Position numbers and translations under genes: made by a program
Assembly: GCA_012518675.1 (NCBI GenBank)
Contig: JAAYRR010000066.1
Span: forward strand, 1 to 53,386
Source of the DNA: Bacillota bacterium
GTDB lineage: Bacteria > Bacillota > Dethiobacteria > DTU022 > UBA8154
Length of the DNA stretch: 53,386 nt
Direction: 5' to 3'
Shown here: piece by piece, positions 24,863 through 35,517 of the stretch
Layout of the letters: each line of letters opens with the position of its first letter
How positions within the stretch are numbered: the stretch's first letter is position 1
Notes under the pieces: model-generated
What the model saw: only the letters and a program-made list of their open reading frames with translations
Told to the model about the DNA's origin: nothing
Database searches by the model: none

Positions 24863-27067
24863 TTAGGATGTCTGACTGAAGGGGGAAACAAATTTTTTAG
24901 AACTGTTGGCAGGGGCTGCTGTTTCTTTGGTAAAAGGGGGCCTTAAACGTCCTACCAGAACCGTTAGGTCGTCACGCACCCCCCGCGGCCATTGGTAGCA
25001 AGCCTCTTCAATCAAGCGATCTGCGATAATTTGGGGATGATCATGACGAATATCTTCCAAGGTTTGGGTTAACCATTCTTTTTCATTTTCCGGGCCGGTA
25101 TCCAAAACTCCATCTGTAACCATGACCAGAATACCCCCTTCAGAAATTTTTAAATATTTTTTTTCAGGGACAATATCTTCCAGTATTCCAACAGGCAGGG
25201 AAATAGAACCTATGGTTCTGACTGTTTTTCCACTTTTTAAAAAGCTTGGTGCAGCACCTAATTTGTATAGTTCTATTTCGCCTGCCTGTAAATCAAGCAG
25301 GGCCAAGTCCAAAGTTGCAAATTTTTCTGAAGGGTAACCTAAGCATAGAAGGGTATTGAGTGTATTGATGGCCACCTCACGGCGGAAGCCGATTCCCAAT
25401 AAATGTTCCATCAACTTTACTGTAGAGGCACTGGCTATCCTGGCTCCCGGGCCGCTGCCCATGCCATCGCTTAAAATCAGTGCTTGTTTACCGTCCTTTA
25501 ACGGAAACACGGCATAGCTGTCTCCCGAAATATCCTGTCCGTTCCTAGCCACCTGGGCTACGCCGATTTCCAGGGAAAAGCGGGTCAGGTTTAATTCTTG
25601 GCTGGCAGGTCTAGAAATTTCTTCAGGTTGCAGTTTTAGTTCCTGGGCTAAATCGTGCATAATAGTGGCCAAGCCTGCAAGTTGTTCGGAAACAAGAGAA
25701 CGGCTTTTAGAAATTTTATCCTGCCAGTAGCAATTTAACCGGTATATTTCACGCATATTAAGAATTGCGCTCACAATTTCCTGCTGGCGCGGACAAAATC
25801 TTCTTAATTTTATGGGGATCTGTCTCTCAGAAAAGTTACCCTTTTCTTCTACAGTAGAAAACATGTTGAGCACTCTTCTGTATTGGTCGAACAAATCTTT
25901 TTTCCAGCAACGGTTAAAATGTTGGCAGGTCCGGCATACTTTGCGGCTAAAATAGTCTACCAGGGGGGAAAGGTCCTTTTTTGTCCGCATTTCTTCAGCA
26001 GCGCCCAGGGGCCGGAAGGTAACGGCTAATTCTTTAAAAACACTGGCAAATTCTTTTACACGTGTGGCCATGGTGAATCTTAAATTTTGTTCATTTTCCT
26101 GTTTAAAAGGCCAAAATATGCTTAATTCCTTTAATTTTTGCCATGTAGTGGGGGGAACAAATAAAAAAACACCGGCAATCAACAGCTCTTCCCCTACAGT
26201 GGTCAAAATGTAGCCCCCTTCAGCAAGGTAACAGGCGAGGAATCTTAAAACGAGAAAAAAACCCAGTGCAGTCCACAGGCGGCGGTAGGGTTGCAGCAGG
26301 CCGGCGATTAGCCCGGCGATACCCAGCGCCCCGGAATAATGAAACATGGCTGGATGGCCGAAACTAAGGCCCAGACCGACGGCTAAGCCACCGACTACGC
26401 CCCAAAGGGGGCCCCAAAGATGGGCACCCACCAAAATTATCAGGGGGCAAACGAAATTAATCAGGGTAACCCGGTTGCCAATTGCCAGGCCATGCATCCC
26501 CAGGAATATAATGAAAAGGAGTAAGACGCCGCCGGCTATTGCTTCCGGTGAGGGTTTGCCCGCCTGTTTTTCTTGCAGTTCCTGGAAAAAGGGTTGCAGC
26601 AAGGGAGGTAAAAGGGCAGCAAGTATAACCTCCAGGATGACAATGGACGTTTCATAAACCATAAAATGTTGTTGGCAGAGCAGCGGCAGGCGCAGCAGCA
26701 TAATGCTTAAAGGCAACGTCAATGACAATGTAATTTTTTTGTGGAAAATTTTTGTCAGCAGGAAGTCCATGGTAACCCAGGCAAGCATGGCTGCAGGCAT
26801 AAACCATGGGGGAAAAACCCCTACCTCTGCTGTTGCCCAACCCAAAATTAGCAGCGTGGTTACTAAATTTTTTCGTTGTGGGTATAAATGCATGACCAGC
26901 GCCCAGAAAATTAAAGGGAAGGGTGCAACTTCACCCATCAATGCGGCGCGCCCTATAAAAAAAGAGGCGGCCAGCCAAAAAAGACTGTTCCAATTAAACC
27001 TTATTCTAGTTGCTTGTCCCTTTAAGGTTGACGGAAAGTGGTAAGGCCATTTATTTATTTTTTCCAA
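24863..27067 (-). CDS. spoIIE: stage II sporulation phosphatase SpoIIE
   Basis: SpoIIE dephosphorylates SpoIIAA to switch on sigma-F in the forespore and also localises to the asymmetric septum. The 734-residue product has about ten N-terminal hydrophobic helices (about 27-310), a cytoplasmic linker containing a CRTCQHFNRC cysteine motif near 378-387, and a C-terminal PP2C domain (about 500-705) with SGDSYAVF and LSDGMGSG carrying the metal aspartates, plus VTDGVLD. The start is TTG at 27067, seven bases after a perfect AGGAGG. In Bacillus this gene is on the same strand as yabR and tilS; here it is inverted. Confidence 0.96.
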   Translation of the reverse strand: MEKINKWPYHFPSTLKGQATRIRFNWNSLFWLAASFFIGRAALMGEVAPFPLIFWALVMHLYPQRKNLVTTLLILGWATAEVGVFPPWFMPAAMLAWVTMDFLLTKIFHKKITLSLTLPLSIMLLRLPLLCQQHFMVYETSIVILEVILAALLPPLLQPFFQELQEKQAGKPSPEAIAGGVLLLFIIFLGMHGLAIGNRVTLINFVCPLIILVGAHLWGPLWGVVGGLAVGLGLSFGHPAMFHYSGALGIAGLIAGLLQPYRRLWTALGFFLVLRFLACYLAEGGYILTTVGEELLIAGVFLFVPPTTWQKLKELSIFWPFKQENEQNLRFTMATRVKEFASVFKELAVTFRPLGAAEEMRTKKDLSPLVDYFSRKVCRTCQHFNRCWKKDLFDQYRRVLNMFSTVEEKGNFSERQIPIKLRRFCPRQQEIVSAILNMREIYRLNCYWQDKISKSRSLVSEQLAGLATIMHDLAQELKLQPEEISRPASQELNLTRFSLEIGVAQVARNGQDISGDSYAVFPLKDGKQALILSDGMGSGPGARIASASTVKLMEHLLGIGFRREVAINTLNTLLCLGYPSEKFATLDLALLDLQAGEIELYKLGAAPSFLKSGKTVRTIGSISLPVGILEDIVPEKKYLKISEGGILVMVTDGVLDTGPENEKEWLTQTLEDIRHDHPQIIADRLIEEACYQWPRGVRDDLTVLVGRLRPPFTKETAAPANSSKKFVSPFSQTS

Positions 27068-27189
27068 AGCAAGACCTCCTATATATGAGTATTGTTTATG
27101 GTTTTCCCCGAAAAATTTTTAGCAGAAAAGCTTGTCCTTGCCTCGGGTCGGCAAAATTTATACAGAATATGGAGAGCGCCATGGTTATT

Positions 27190-27222
27190 ATTATAGCGGG
27201 AATAAAAGGAAAAGTCTGTCAA
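27190..27222 (-). promoter_or_regulatory. Spo0A-type spoIIE promoter with 21-base spacer
   Basis: On the minus strand a consensus TTGACA (27222-27217) and TATAAT (27195-27190) are 21 bases apart. Long-spaced sigma-A promoters of this kind, activated by Spo0A, are known at spoIIE and spoIIG of Bacillus. A 0A-box-like TGTCAAA overlaps the -35 element (plus strand 27217-27223), TTGTCAAA lies at 27267-27260 and TTGTCGAT at 27326-27319, each one mismatch from the 0A box. This explains much of the 440-base gap between spoIIE and tilS. Confidence 0.75.
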
Positions 27223-27507
27223 AGAAGGATGAAAAATGCAATGCGGCTCTAAATTAATTTTTGACAAAAAAATAAATAGTACAGTGATTTATAGAATAAA
27301 ACATATTAAAAACCTTAAATCGACAATTATGACCATTATATAGATACCTTTAACAGGTTTTTGACAGCCCCGGCGTGTGTTTATGAAAGTGAAATTAATT
27401 TAAAGGATTATTTTTAAATTTGGAGAAAAACTAGTATCCAGTGTGTAAACCACTGGCAGGCAGAAAAAACATACTTGGACAAAAGTACAAAGAAAGGTTT
27501 GTCAGCA

Positions 27508-29019
27508 ATGGTTGATCACCTTATAGCGCCACTTTTACATGAAAATATTAAAAAACTGATTTTTAGTGAACAACTGCTCGAAAAGGGGGATCTGATCGTT
27601 GTTGCTGTTTCCGGGGGAACAGACTCCCTTTCTTTATTACATATTTTAAATACTTTGCAGGAAAAGGGGGGGTTCTCCCTTCATGTTGCCCATTTAAATC
27701 ATGGTTTGCGGGGAAGAACTGCGCGTGCAGATGCAGAATTTGTACGTTGTGAAACACAAAAAATGGGACTGCCCTGTACGGTTGCCAAGGTGGACTGTTT
27801 TGCTTATGCCCAGCGCAGGGGCCTGTCCTTGGAAGATGCGGCCCGGCGTTTGCGTTACAGGTTTTTACTGCAGCTGGCAAAAAAAACCGGTGCCTCCCGG
27901 ATTGCTGTTGGGCATAACCGTGATGATCAGGTAGAAACCCTGCTGCTTAATTTTTTGCGTGGGACAGGGCCGGCCGGGTTGGCGGGCATGAAATATAAAA
28001 GGAAGTTTGGTATAGGGGAACGCTATTTGATCCGGCCCCTTTTGGAAACAAGCCGGGAAGAACTGGAACAGTACTGCCGGGAAAAAGGTCTTTCACCGCG
28101 CTGGGACGAAACAAATTTGGAAACACGTTTTTTGCGCAACAAAATTCGCCTGGAACTGCTGCCCTTTTTAGAAAAGGAATATAATCCTAATTTGCGGCAA
28201 AATATGCAGCGTTTGTCCCAGTTAGTTTCCTGGGATCACGACTTTTTAGAAGTAACTGCCGAACAGCATTTGGAAAGTATAACCCTAATGGGGGGAAAAG
28301 GCCGGCTGGTACTTGACAGCCGTAAGCTGCTTGCCAGGCACCGGGCGTTGCAAGGAAGAATTCTGCGCCGTGCTGTTTGCAGGCTGCTGGGGACAGTTCC
28401 GCGGGAGGTTGGTTATCATCAGATTCGGTCTGTTTTAAACTTGGCCCGGCAGGGTTCCCCCCATGGCCGCCTGCATCTTCCCTTTAATTTAGAGGCTTCA
28501 AGAAACTATGATCGGTTGCAAATTTCATTCCGGGAACAACGGCGCCCTTTGGTTGCAGCTCCCTTTTATTTGACAGTTCCGGGGAAAAAAAATGTTCCGG
28601 CAAAGGGGATCTCCCTGCAGGCGGAACTGCTGCCACAGGATAAGGTGATTTGGCCGCCTGTCAGCCAAAAGGTGGCCTACTTTGATTATGATACCGTTTT
28701 GGAACTGCTCAAGGGCAGGGATAAGGAAACGAAAAAAGAATCGGGCGCTCCTGTAAAACTTTTGGTACGCAGCCGGCAGGCCGGCGATCGTTTTCATCCC
28801 CTGGGGGCCCCGGGCCAAAAAAAACTAAAAAAATATTTCATCGATCAAAAAATTCCCCTGCAGGAACGGGATCAAATTCCGCTGGTGCTTGCAGGTGAAG
28901 AAATTATCTGGGTGGCCGGCAGGCAACAGGCTCATATTTGCCGGCTTACGGAAAAAACAGAAAAAATTCTAGTTTTAAGGCTGGGCCGCTGCCAGCCAGA
29001 GGCGTCGAGTATAAGGTAG
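27508..29019 (+). CDS. tilS: tRNA(Ile)-lysidine synthase TilS
   Basis: TilS converts C34 of the CAT-anticodon tRNA-Ile to lysidine using ATP and lysine, an essential step in AUA decoding. The PP-loop motif SGGTDS is at residues 35-40, followed by HLNHGLRG and a GHNRDDQVET block, with a substrate-binding domain and a C-terminal domain (LLVRSRQAGDRF, KYFIDQKIP). The frame extends to TTG 27475, but ATG 27508 is the likelier start by family length (503 residues) and a weak AAAGG site. It heads the conserved tilS-hpt-ftsH order. Confidence 0.95.
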   Translation: MVDHLIAPLLHENIKKLIFSEQLLEKGDLIVVAVSGGTDSLSLLHILNTLQEKGGFSLHVAHLNHGLRGRTARADAEFVRCETQKMGLPCTVAKVDCFAYAQRRGLSLEDAARRLRYRFLLQLAKKTGASRIAVGHNRDDQVETLLLNFLRGTGPAGLAGMKYKRKFGIGERYLIRPLLETSREELEQYCREKGLSPRWDETNLETRFLRNKIRLELLPFLEKEYNPNLRQNMQRLSQLVSWDHDFLEVTAEQHLESITLMGGKGRLVLDSRKLLARHRALQGRILRRAVCRLLGTVPREVGYHQIRSVLNLARQGSPHGRLHLPFNLEASRNYDRLQISFREQRRPLVAAPFYLTVPGKKNVPAKGISLQAELLPQDKVIWPPVSQKVAYFDYDTVLELLKGRDKETKKESGAPVKLLVRSRQAGDRFHPLGAPGQKKLKKYFIDQKIPLQERDQIPLVLAGEEIIWVAGRQQAHICRLTEKTEKILVLRLGRCQPEASSIR

Positions 29020-29042
29020 ACAATTGCTGGGGAGGGATTCAG

Positions 29043-29576
29043 ATGCCAGTTCCAAAAACAGATATATTATTAACGCAGCAGGAAATTATGCATAGGGTAA
29101 AAGACTTGGCTTTACAGGTAACCCGGGATTACCGGGGTAAAAAACCGGTATTGATCTGTATCCTCAAAGGTGCGGTAGTTTTTTTGTCAGATTTCATGCG
29201 CTATTTACAACTACCTGTAGAAATTGATTTTATGGCTGTTTCCAGCTACGGTGCGGCGGCTACTTCTTCAGGGGTTATCCGGATTTTAAAGGATTTGGAA
29301 ATGAACATAGAAAATAGGGATATCATTATTGTTGAAGATATTGTTGATACGGGTCTGACTTTAAACTTTTTACGGGAAACACTTCTTTCGCGTGCACCCC
29401 GTTCCTTGAAAATAGTTACACTTTTGGATAAACCAGATTGCAGGGCGGTGCATATAAAGGTGGATTATTGTGGATTTTGTATTCCTGATGAGTTTGTTGT
29501 CGGTTATGGTCTGGATTTCAATGAAAAATACCGTAATTTACCCGACATTCGCATTTTGCTTGAGTTTAAATCCTAA
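29043..29576 (+). CDS. hpt: hypoxanthine phosphoribosyltransferase
   Basis: This enzyme salvages hypoxanthine and guanine with PRPP to IMP and GMP. The 177-residue product has the PRPP-binding motif [13 protein letters not shown] (about 98-110) and the [11 protein letters not shown] block near the C-terminus. ATG 29043 follows GGGGAGGG; upstream in-frame codons inside tilS are not used. It lies 23 bases after tilS and is followed by ftsH, as in Bacillus. Confidence 0.96.
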   Translation: MPVPKTDILLTQQEIMHRVKDLALQVTRDYRGKKPVLICILKGAVVFLSDFMRYLQLPVEIDFMAVSSYGAAATSSGVIRILKDLEMNIENRDIIIVEDIVDTGLTLNFLRETLLSRAPRSLKIVTLLDKPDCRAVHIKVDYCGFCIPDEFVVGYGLDFNEKYRNLPDIRILLEFKS

Positions 29577-29640
29577 GTGTGATAGAATTACCCTTATCCA
29601 ACGGTTTGATTCTGACTTAACAGGAAGGGGGTTTTTGGAT

Positions 29641-31578
29641 TTGAACAGTCGTTTTTTACGCCAGGCCACCTTTTGTTTTTTAATATTTATGATTGCCTTG
29701 GCGCTATTCCAGACCTTCAGTCGCCCACCGGAAGTGGTGCGTGATATCAAATATTATCCTGATTTCCTGGAGCTTATTGAAAAGGGTGAAATCGAAGAGG
29801 CTATAATTACCGGTAATAATGTTGAGGCCCTGCTTGCAGACGGAACCAAGGTAAAAACCTTTAAGCCGCCGGATGATGAACTTTCAGCCAGGCTTATTGA
29901 AAATAATATTCCCTTTGAGCCCCGCCCCGAACCGGAACCTCCCTGGTATTCAATGTTGTTGACGTACCTGATTCCCTTCGTCCTCATCATAGGTCTTTTT
30001 TTCTTTTTTATGCAACAAACCCAGGGCGGCGGCAGCAAGATTATGAACTTTGGCCGCAGCCGGGCCCGGCTTTACGACGGAGAACGGTTGAAGGTGAACT
30101 TCGATCAGGTTGCCGGGGCTGATGAAGAAAAAGCAGAACTGGAGGAAATTGTAGAGTATTTAAAAAACCCCCGGAAGTTTAATGAACTGGGGGCCCGTAT
30201 TCCTAAAGGAGTCCTGCTGGTAGGTCCGCCCGGGACGGGTAAGACCCTTTTAGCAAGGGCTGTGGCCGGCGAGGCCGGGGTGCCCTTTTTTAGTATCAGC
30301 GGTTCCGACTTTGTGGAAATGTTTGTCGGTGTGGGGGCCTCCCGCGTGCGGGATCTTTTTGAAACAGCCAAGAAAAATTCGCCCTGCATAGTTTTTATTG
30401 ATGAAATTGATGCTGTCGGCCGCCAACGGGGAGCAGGCTTGGGGGGCGGCCACGATGAACGGGAGCAGACCCTGAACCAGTTACTGGTAGAAATGGACGG
30501 TTTTACTGTCAACGTCGGAATTATCATCTTAGCGGCAACCAACAGGCCTGATATTTTAGACCCTGCGCTGCTTAGGCCCGGCCGTTTCGACCGGCAGATT
30601 ACAGTCAATTTGCCCGATGTACGTGGCCGGGAGGAAATTCTCAAGGTTCATACCAGGGGTAAACCGCTGGCCCAGGATGTTGACTTGAAGGTTTTGGCCA
30701 GGCGTACCCCGGGGTTTACCGGCGCGGATATTGAAAACCTGATCAACGAAGCAGCACTGCTGGCTGCACGCCGTGATAAAAAAACAATTACTGCCGCAGA
30801 GGCAGAGGAAGCCATTGATCGGGTGATAGCCGGGACAGAAAAGAAAAGCAGGGTGATCAGTGACTTTGAAAAGAAAATAGTGGCTTTTCATGAAGGCGGG
30901 CATGCCTTGGTAGGCTTTCTCCTGCCGCATACAGATCCCGTGCATAAGGTTTCCATAATTCCCCGGGGCCGGGCGGGGGGTTACACGCTCATGCTGCCTG
31001 AAGAAGATCGTTATTATATGACCCGGTCAGAGCTTCTGGATCGGGTGAGCACACTTTTGGCCGGTAGGGTGGCAGAAGAGGTTGTTTTCAATGAGATCAG
31101 CACCGGTGCCCAAAACGATCTGGAACGTGCTACTGCTATTGTGCGTCAGATGGTTATGGAATATGGGATGAGCGATGAACTCGGACCGATTACCCTGGGC
31201 CGCAAACACGACCAGGTTTTCTTGGGGCGTGATTTAACCAGGGATCGGGATTTTAGCGAGGAAATTGCCAAAGCAATTGACAAGGAAATCCGCAGGACAG
31301 TGGACAGGTGTTACCACCGGGCTGAAGAACTGATTATTCAAAACCGGGCCAAATTGGATGCTATTGCCGAGGCTTTACTTGAAAAAGAAACCCTGGATGC
31401 TGAAGAAATTGCCGCCCTGGTAGAGGGTAAAACATTACAGGAACTACAGGAAAAAGAAAAAGCTGAAAAAGAAAAAAAAGCTGAAGAAGCAGAAAAAAAT
31501 TCTGGAAAAACCAAGAACAAAAGGACGATAGGCACTATAAAGGTTGTTTTTAATCAAGAAAAAGGCAAACTTTTTTAA
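29641..31578 (+). CDS. ftsH: membrane AAA+ metalloprotease FtsH
   Basis: FtsH degrades membrane and short-lived cytoplasmic proteins. From TTG 29641 (after GGAAGGGGG) the product has 645 residues: a transmembrane helix at about 9-26, an extracytoplasmic segment, a second helix at about 102-124, Walker A GPPGTGKT near 196-203, Walker [11 protein letters not shown], the SRH region, and the zinc motif HEGGH at 417-421. A Lys/Glu-rich tail ends the protein. TTG 29635 is too near the ribosome binding site. A terminator follows. Confidence 0.97.
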   Translation: MNSRFLRQATFCFLIFMIALALFQTFSRPPEVVRDIKYYPDFLELIEKGEIEEAIITGNNVEALLADGTKVKTFKPPDDELSARLIENNIPFEPRPEPEPPWYSMLLTYLIPFVLIIGLFFFFMQQTQGGGSKIMNFGRSRARLYDGERLKVNFDQVAGADEEKAELEEIVEYLKNPRKFNELGARIPKGVLLVGPPGTGKTLLARAVAGEAGVPFFSISGSDFVEMFVGVGASRVRDLFETAKKNSPCIVFIDEIDAVGRQRGAGLGGGHDEREQTLNQLLVEMDGFTVNVGIIILAATNRPDILDPALLRPGRFDRQITVNLPDVRGREEILKVHTRGKPLAQDVDLKVLARRTPGFTGADIENLINEAALLAARRDKKTITAAEAEEAIDRVIAGTEKKSRVISDFEKKIVAFHEGGHALVGFLLPHTDPVHKVSIIPRGRAGGYTLMLPEEDRYYMTRSELLDRVSTLLAGRVAEEVVFNEISTGAQNDLERATAIVRQMVMEYGMSDELGPITLGRKHDQVFLGRDLTRDRDFSEEIAKAIDKEIRRTVDRCYHRAEELIIQNRAKLDAIAEALLEKETLDAEEIAALVEGKTLQELQEKEKAEKEKKAEEAEKNSGKTKNKRTIGTIKVVFNQEKGKLF

Positions 31579-31620
31579 GATTCTTATAAAAAAATTTGGA
31601 AAAAAATAAACAGTAGTAAC

Positions 31621-31650
31621 AACCGGGGTTAAGCGCCCCGGTTTTTTTGT
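31621..31650 (+). terminator. terminator of the tilS-hpt-ftsH operon
   Basis: AACCGGGG (31621-31628) pairs with CCCCGGTT (31636-31643), followed by T residues. The 285 bases from here to fhs show no gene and no riboswitch that I recognise; the fhs promoter must lie there. Confidence 0.85.
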
Positions 31651-31935
31651 GGTCAATTCTTTTGTTCCCACTTTTTTGATTAAAAATGAAATTACCACTT
31701 GTACCAGCAGGAATTTATTTTTTTGTGTAGAATACTTTTCGAGGAAGAAGAATGACTTAGGGCTTAATAGGTATCTGTTTCTAGATATTTGTAAAAAATG
31801 TTTTAAAAGGGGGTAAGAACACCTATAAATTAAACATTTAATGAACAGGAAGGGCTTTCCGGAGGGTAGGAGGTAAGTTAAGATCTGTTTTTCTAGATTA
31901 AAAAAAATAGGGTAAAGTTTTGAAGGAGGTTTACA

Positions 31936-33699
31936 ATGGCACTCGATCCAACCAAACATGAAGACTGGGAAATTGCTGAAGAGGCAGAATCGAGGATGAA
32001 AACAGTCTACCAGCTCGGTGAAGAGCTGGGACTGGAAAAGGAAGAACTTCTTCCTTATGGCCACTATGTAGCAAAGATAGATTTTAAAAAGGTTTTAGAA
32101 CGTCTTAAGGACAGGCCGGACGGCAAATATGTTGATGTAACTGCTATTACCCCCACCCCCTTAGGAGAAGGTAAATCTACCTCCCTGCTAGGTCTGGTGC
32201 AAGGGCTGGGGAAACGTGGTAAAAATGTTATCGGGACAATCAGGCAGCCCTCAGGCGGGCCGACAATGAACGTTAAGGGTTCAGCCGCCGGTGGTGGCTT
32301 GGCCCAGTGTATCCCCTTGACAGAGTTTTCCTTAGGCCTGACCGGTGATATTAACGCGGTGATGAACGCCCACAACTTGGCAATGGTGGCTTTAACCTCC
32401 CGTATGCAGCACGAATTCAATTACAGCGACAATTTCCTGAACAAAATTAACCTGAAGCGGCTGAACATCGATCCTCGGAACGTAGAAATGAAATGGATCA
32501 TGGACTTCTGTGCCCAGGCACTGCGTAATATCGTGATCGGTATCGGGGGCAAAATGGATGGCTTCATGATGGAATCCGGTTTTGCCATCGCTGTCTCTTC
32601 CGAAATTATGGCTATTTTGGCCGTAGCTACCGACCTGAAGGATATGCGGGAACGGATGGGCAAGATTGTAGTAGCCTATGACAAGCAGGGCAATCCTGTT
32701 ACCACTGCCGATCTGGATGTTGACGGCGCCATGACCGCCTGGATGGTAGAAGCTCTGAACCCCAACTTGATGCAGTCCCTTGAAGGACAGCCGATGTTTG
32801 TTCATGCCGGTCCCTTTGCGAACATCGCTGTGGGACAGTCTTCTGTTGTGGCAGACCGTGTTGCTCTTAAATTAGCCGACTATGTAATTACTGAATCAGG
32901 TTTTGCGGCCGATATCGGCTTTGAAAAGTTCTGGAACATTAAGTGCCGTATGTCCGGTTTGAAGCCGCATTGCGCTGTTTTGGTAGCTACAATCAGGGCC
33001 CTGAAGTGCCACGGTGGAGCACCGCTGCCCTTACCAGGACGCCCCTTGGATGAAGGCTATGAAAAAGAAAATATTCCTTGGGTGGAAGCCGGTTGCGAAA
33101 ACCTGGTTCACCTGATCAACGTTATCAAAAAGTCCGGTGTAAACCCGGTTGTTTGCATTAACGCCTTCCATACAGATACTGACAATGAAATTGCAGTTGT
33201 ACGCCGCCTGGCTGAAGAAGCCGGGGCCAGGGTAGCCCTTTCCAGGCACTGGGAACAAGGTGGAGACGGCGCGCTTGAATTTGCCGATGCTGTTGTTGAA
33301 GCCTGTGAAGACGAGGCAGAATTCAAGTTCCTCTATGAACTGGATGTACCCCTGCGTGATCGTATCGAATTGATCGCCAAGGAAGTTTATGGTGCTGCCG
33401 GCGTTGATTATTCGGCTGATGCTTTGGCCAAGGCCAAGCGGATGGAACAATATCCTGAAATGCAAAAACTCTGCACCTGCATGGTTAAAACGCACCTTAG
33501 CTTGACTGACAACCCCATGCTGAAAGGTGTGCCTAAAGATTGGAACCTCTTTGTCAGGGATATCCTTACTTATGGTGGGGCAGGGTTTGTCGTTCCCGTG
33601 GCAGGCACGATCAGCTTGATGCCCGGGACAGGCTCCAACCCGGCCTACCGCCGCGTCGATGTCGATGTTGACACAGGGAAGGTCAAAGGGTTATTCTAG
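31936..33699 (+). CDS. fhs: formate-tetrahydrofolate ligase
   Basis: This enzyme makes 10-formyl-THF from formate, THF and ATP, and is the second step of the methyl branch of the Wood-Ljungdahl pathway in acetogens and many sulfate reducers. The 587-residue product has the ATP-binding [11 protein letters not shown] (about 71-81), the [13 protein letters not shown] block and the [11 protein letters not shown] region. It is roughly 30 residues longer than the well-known ~557-residue enzymes, partly through internal insertions. The ATG at 31936 follows GAAGGAGG. The next genes are a THF-controlled folate transporter and coaX, so the region is cofactor-related. No other Wood-Ljungdahl gene is in the window. 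Confidence 0.97.
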   Translation: MALDPTKHEDWEIAEEAESRMKTVYQLGEELGLEKEELLPYGHYVAKIDFKKVLERLKDRPDGKYVDVTAITPTPLGEGKSTSLLGLVQGLGKRGKNVIGTIRQPSGGPTMNVKGSAAGGGLAQCIPLTEFSLGLTGDINAVMNAHNLAMVALTSRMQHEFNYSDNFLNKINLKRLNIDPRNVEMKWIMDFCAQALRNIVIGIGGKMDGFMMESGFAIAVSSEIMAILAVATDLKDMRERMGKIVVAYDKQGNPVTTADLDVDGAMTAWMVEALNPNLMQSLEGQPMFVHAGPFANIAVGQSSVVADRVALKLADYVITESGFAADIGFEKFWNIKCRMSGLKPHCAVLVATIRALKCHGGAPLPLPGRPLDEGYEKENIPWVEAGCENLVHLINVIKKSGVNPVVCINAFHTDTDNEIAVVRRLAEEAGARVALSRHWEQGGDGALEFADAVVEACEDEAEFKFLYELDVPLRDRIELIAKEVYGAAGVDYSADALAKAKRMEQYPEMQKLCTCMVKTHLSLTDNPMLKGVPKDWNLFVRDILTYGGAGFVVPVAGTISLMPGTGSNPAYRRVDVDVDTGKVKGLF

Positions 33700-33812
33700 G
33701 CCAGGCAAACAGCCGTTAGGCTGGCCTGTAGAAAAATCAATAAACCTTTTATAATTAATGCTCATCTTTATACCAGATGTAAATAAATATTCCTGGTTTT
33801 GACGGTGTATTG

Positions 33813-33925
33813 ATGGCAGAGTAGGTATTATGCGTATAGTGCTAAGGGATGGGAAGTTGCCCTTAGACGAAGGGTGCCTGCAGGTATACAGGTGACCTGC
33901 GACATAATACCGCGTCCGCTGTCAC
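33813..33925 (+). promoter_or_regulatory. tetrahydrofolate (THF) riboswitch
   Basis: The conserved THF-riboswitch elements occur in order: AGAGTAGGTATTAT (33818-33831), GCGT and AGTG, GGGATGGGAAGTTGCCC, ACGAAGG, GGTGACCTGCGA, and ATAATACCGCGTCCGCT (33904-33920). P1 can form from TGGCAG (33814-33819) with CTGTCA (33919-33924), and GGTATTAT pairs with ATAATACC. It stands directly upstream of a FolT-like transporter gene, the usual target. Confidence 0.88.
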
Positions 33926-33940
33926 ACAAGAGCAAAGTAA

Positions 33941-33999
33941 AAACACCTCTTTTCTCTTGGATGTGGCAGCCTGCACATCCGTAGAGGAAGGAGGTGTTT
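33941..33999 (+). promoter_or_regulatory. expression platform hairpin covering the folT ribosome binding site
   Basis: AAACACCTC (33941-33949) pairs perfectly with GAGGTGTTT (33991-33999), with inner pairing CTCT/AGAG and GGATGTG/CACATCC. The 3' arm overlaps the only good ribosome binding site, AGGAGG (33989-33994), so folding would block translation. The T run after it is poor, so translational control is favoured over termination. Confidence 0.65.
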
Positions 34000-34005
34000 C
34001 CTTTT

Positions 34006-34581
34006 ATGAAAACCGGAATGACAACACGGGTATTGACCAGGATGGCCCTGTTAATTGCGTTGAACGTAATTTTGGAACGGACTTTAAGCCTGCGTATAGT
34101 TTTGGGCGGCGTGGAAGGTATACGGATTGGTTTCGGTCCTTTGCCGGTAGTTTTTGCCGGCATATTTTTGGGGCCCTTGGCCGGGGGTTTGGTGGGGGCA
34201 GTTGGCGATCTGATCGGCTTTTTTATCAACCCAACAGGTCCCTATATGCCTCACTTTATGCTGACAGCTGCTTTGCGGGGGGCTCTTCCCGGCCTGTTAA
34301 TCCTGCTGGCCGGCAAGGGAAGGCGTGAAGTTGGTGTTTTCCCGCTCTTTTTGGCTGTAGCCTCCATGTTTGTGCTGGTAAATGTTTTTCTGTTGCCCTA
34401 TTTCCTTGAAACATTATTTGGAGTAATGCGCGCGGTGACTGTTCCACCCAAAATTGGAGAGGCAGTTGTTCTGATTCCGGCCTATACGGCCATCCTTTAT
34501 GCATTGGGCCGTGCCCTGGAAAAAATTTTGGTCCAGGGCCCTGATAAAAACATGTTGCGCCTTACAGCGCGAATATGGTAA
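34006..34581 (+). CDS. folT: folate-specific ECF transporter S component (FolT-like)
   Basis: The 191-residue product is an integral membrane S component of an energy-coupling-factor vitamin transporter, with about five or six helices. It has the amino-terminal TRVLTRMALLIALN motif that docks with the ECF module, and GPLAGGLVGAVGDLIGF near 62-78, typical of folate/pantothenate-type S proteins. The THF riboswitch just upstream makes folate the best substrate guess. ATG 34006 lies 11 bases after AGGAGG; GTG 33994 overlaps that site and is rejected. The energising EcfT/EcfA genes are not in the window. Confidence 0.82.
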   Translation: MKTGMTTRVLTRMALLIALNVILERTLSLRIVLGGVEGIRIGFGPLPVVFAGIFLGPLAGGLVGAVGDLIGFFINPTGPYMPHFMLTAALRGALPGLLILLAGKGRREVGVFPLFLAVASMFVLVNVFLLPYFLETLFGVMRAVTVPPKIGEAVVLIPAYTAILYALGRALEKILVQGPDKNMLRLTARIW

Positions 34582-34731
34582 TGTGTTTATAAAGGCCTGT
34601 GCTGGTAACATAAAAAGGTGCAGGCCTTTGCAGTTTAATAACCGGTGGGGAGTTATTGCTGGTAACTTTGCAGTGGTCTATGGCAAACTTTTGCTGTAGG
34701 TATTCAGGTGGAAGATAAAGGGGTGGTCTGC

Positions 34732-35517
34732 TTGCTGCTGGCTATAGACGTCGGTAACACAAATATTATGTTGGGGGTTTATGATGGAAACAACTTACAG
34801 ATGTGTTGGCGTATTTCCACAGATCGTGCCCGTACAGAAGACGAATATGGTGTAATTATCAGGAACCTTTTTCAACAAAACGGTTTTCAGGCAGAGTGTA
34901 TCCAGGCCATGATTATTTCTTCTGTAGTTCCCCCCTTACGTTACCCCTTGGGCAGGATGGCCCAAAAATATTTTAAGGTATCTCCCCTGATTGTCGGACC
35001 GGGGATTAAAACCGGTTTAAACATCCTCATGGACAATCCCCAGGAGCTGGGTGCTGATCGTGTAGTTAATGCCGTGGGAGCTATTGAGTTGTATGGCGGG
35101 CCGTTGATTATTGTCGACTTTGGGACAGCAACCACTTTTTGTGCTATTTCCGAAAAATCTGAATATTTGGGGGGTGCCATTGCACCGGGTATTCAAATTT
35201 CAACGGAGGCCCTATTTCAAAAGGCTGCCAAATTACCCCGTGTGGAACTGATTAAACCACAAAAAGTAATCGGCAAAAACACCGTAGAAAGTATCCAAGC
35301 GGGCGTAATTTACGGTTTTGTAGGCAATGTTGACGGTATTGTCCGTCGGATGTGCAACGAATTTCAGCATAAACCACGGGTGGTGGCCACCGGGGGTATG
35401 GCTGGCCTGATTGCTTCGGAGTCAGAAACAATTGAAGACGTAAATTATTTCCTAACACTGGAAGGGTTGCGGAGCATCTACGAAAAAAATATACCGAAGC
35501 GAAAGGTAGTAGAATAA
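34732..35517 (+). CDS. coaX: type III pantothenate kinase CoaX
   Basis: CoaX phosphorylates pantothenate in the first step of coenzyme A synthesis; the type III enzyme is an ASKHA-fold kinase. From TTG 34732 (after AAAGGGG) the product is 261 residues, beginning [10 protein letters not shown], with [11 protein letters not shown] near 110-120 and DFGTATTF near 131-138. The longer frame from GTG 34708 adds eight residues not found in the family. coaX also follows ftsH in Bacillus, though there without fhs and folT between. Confidence 0.93.
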   Translation: MLLAIDVGNTNIMLGVYDGNNLQMCWRISTDRARTEDEYGVIIRNLFQQNGFQAECIQAMIISSVVPPLRYPLGRMAQKYFKVSPLIVGPGIKTGLNILMDNPQELGADRVVNAVGAIELYGGPLIIVDFGTATTFCAISEKSEYLGGAIAPGIQISTEALFQKAAKLPRVELIKPQKVIGKNTVESIQAGVIYGFVGNVDGIVRRMCNEFQHKPRVVATGGMAGLIASESETIEDVNYFLTLEGLRSIYEKNIPKRKVVE

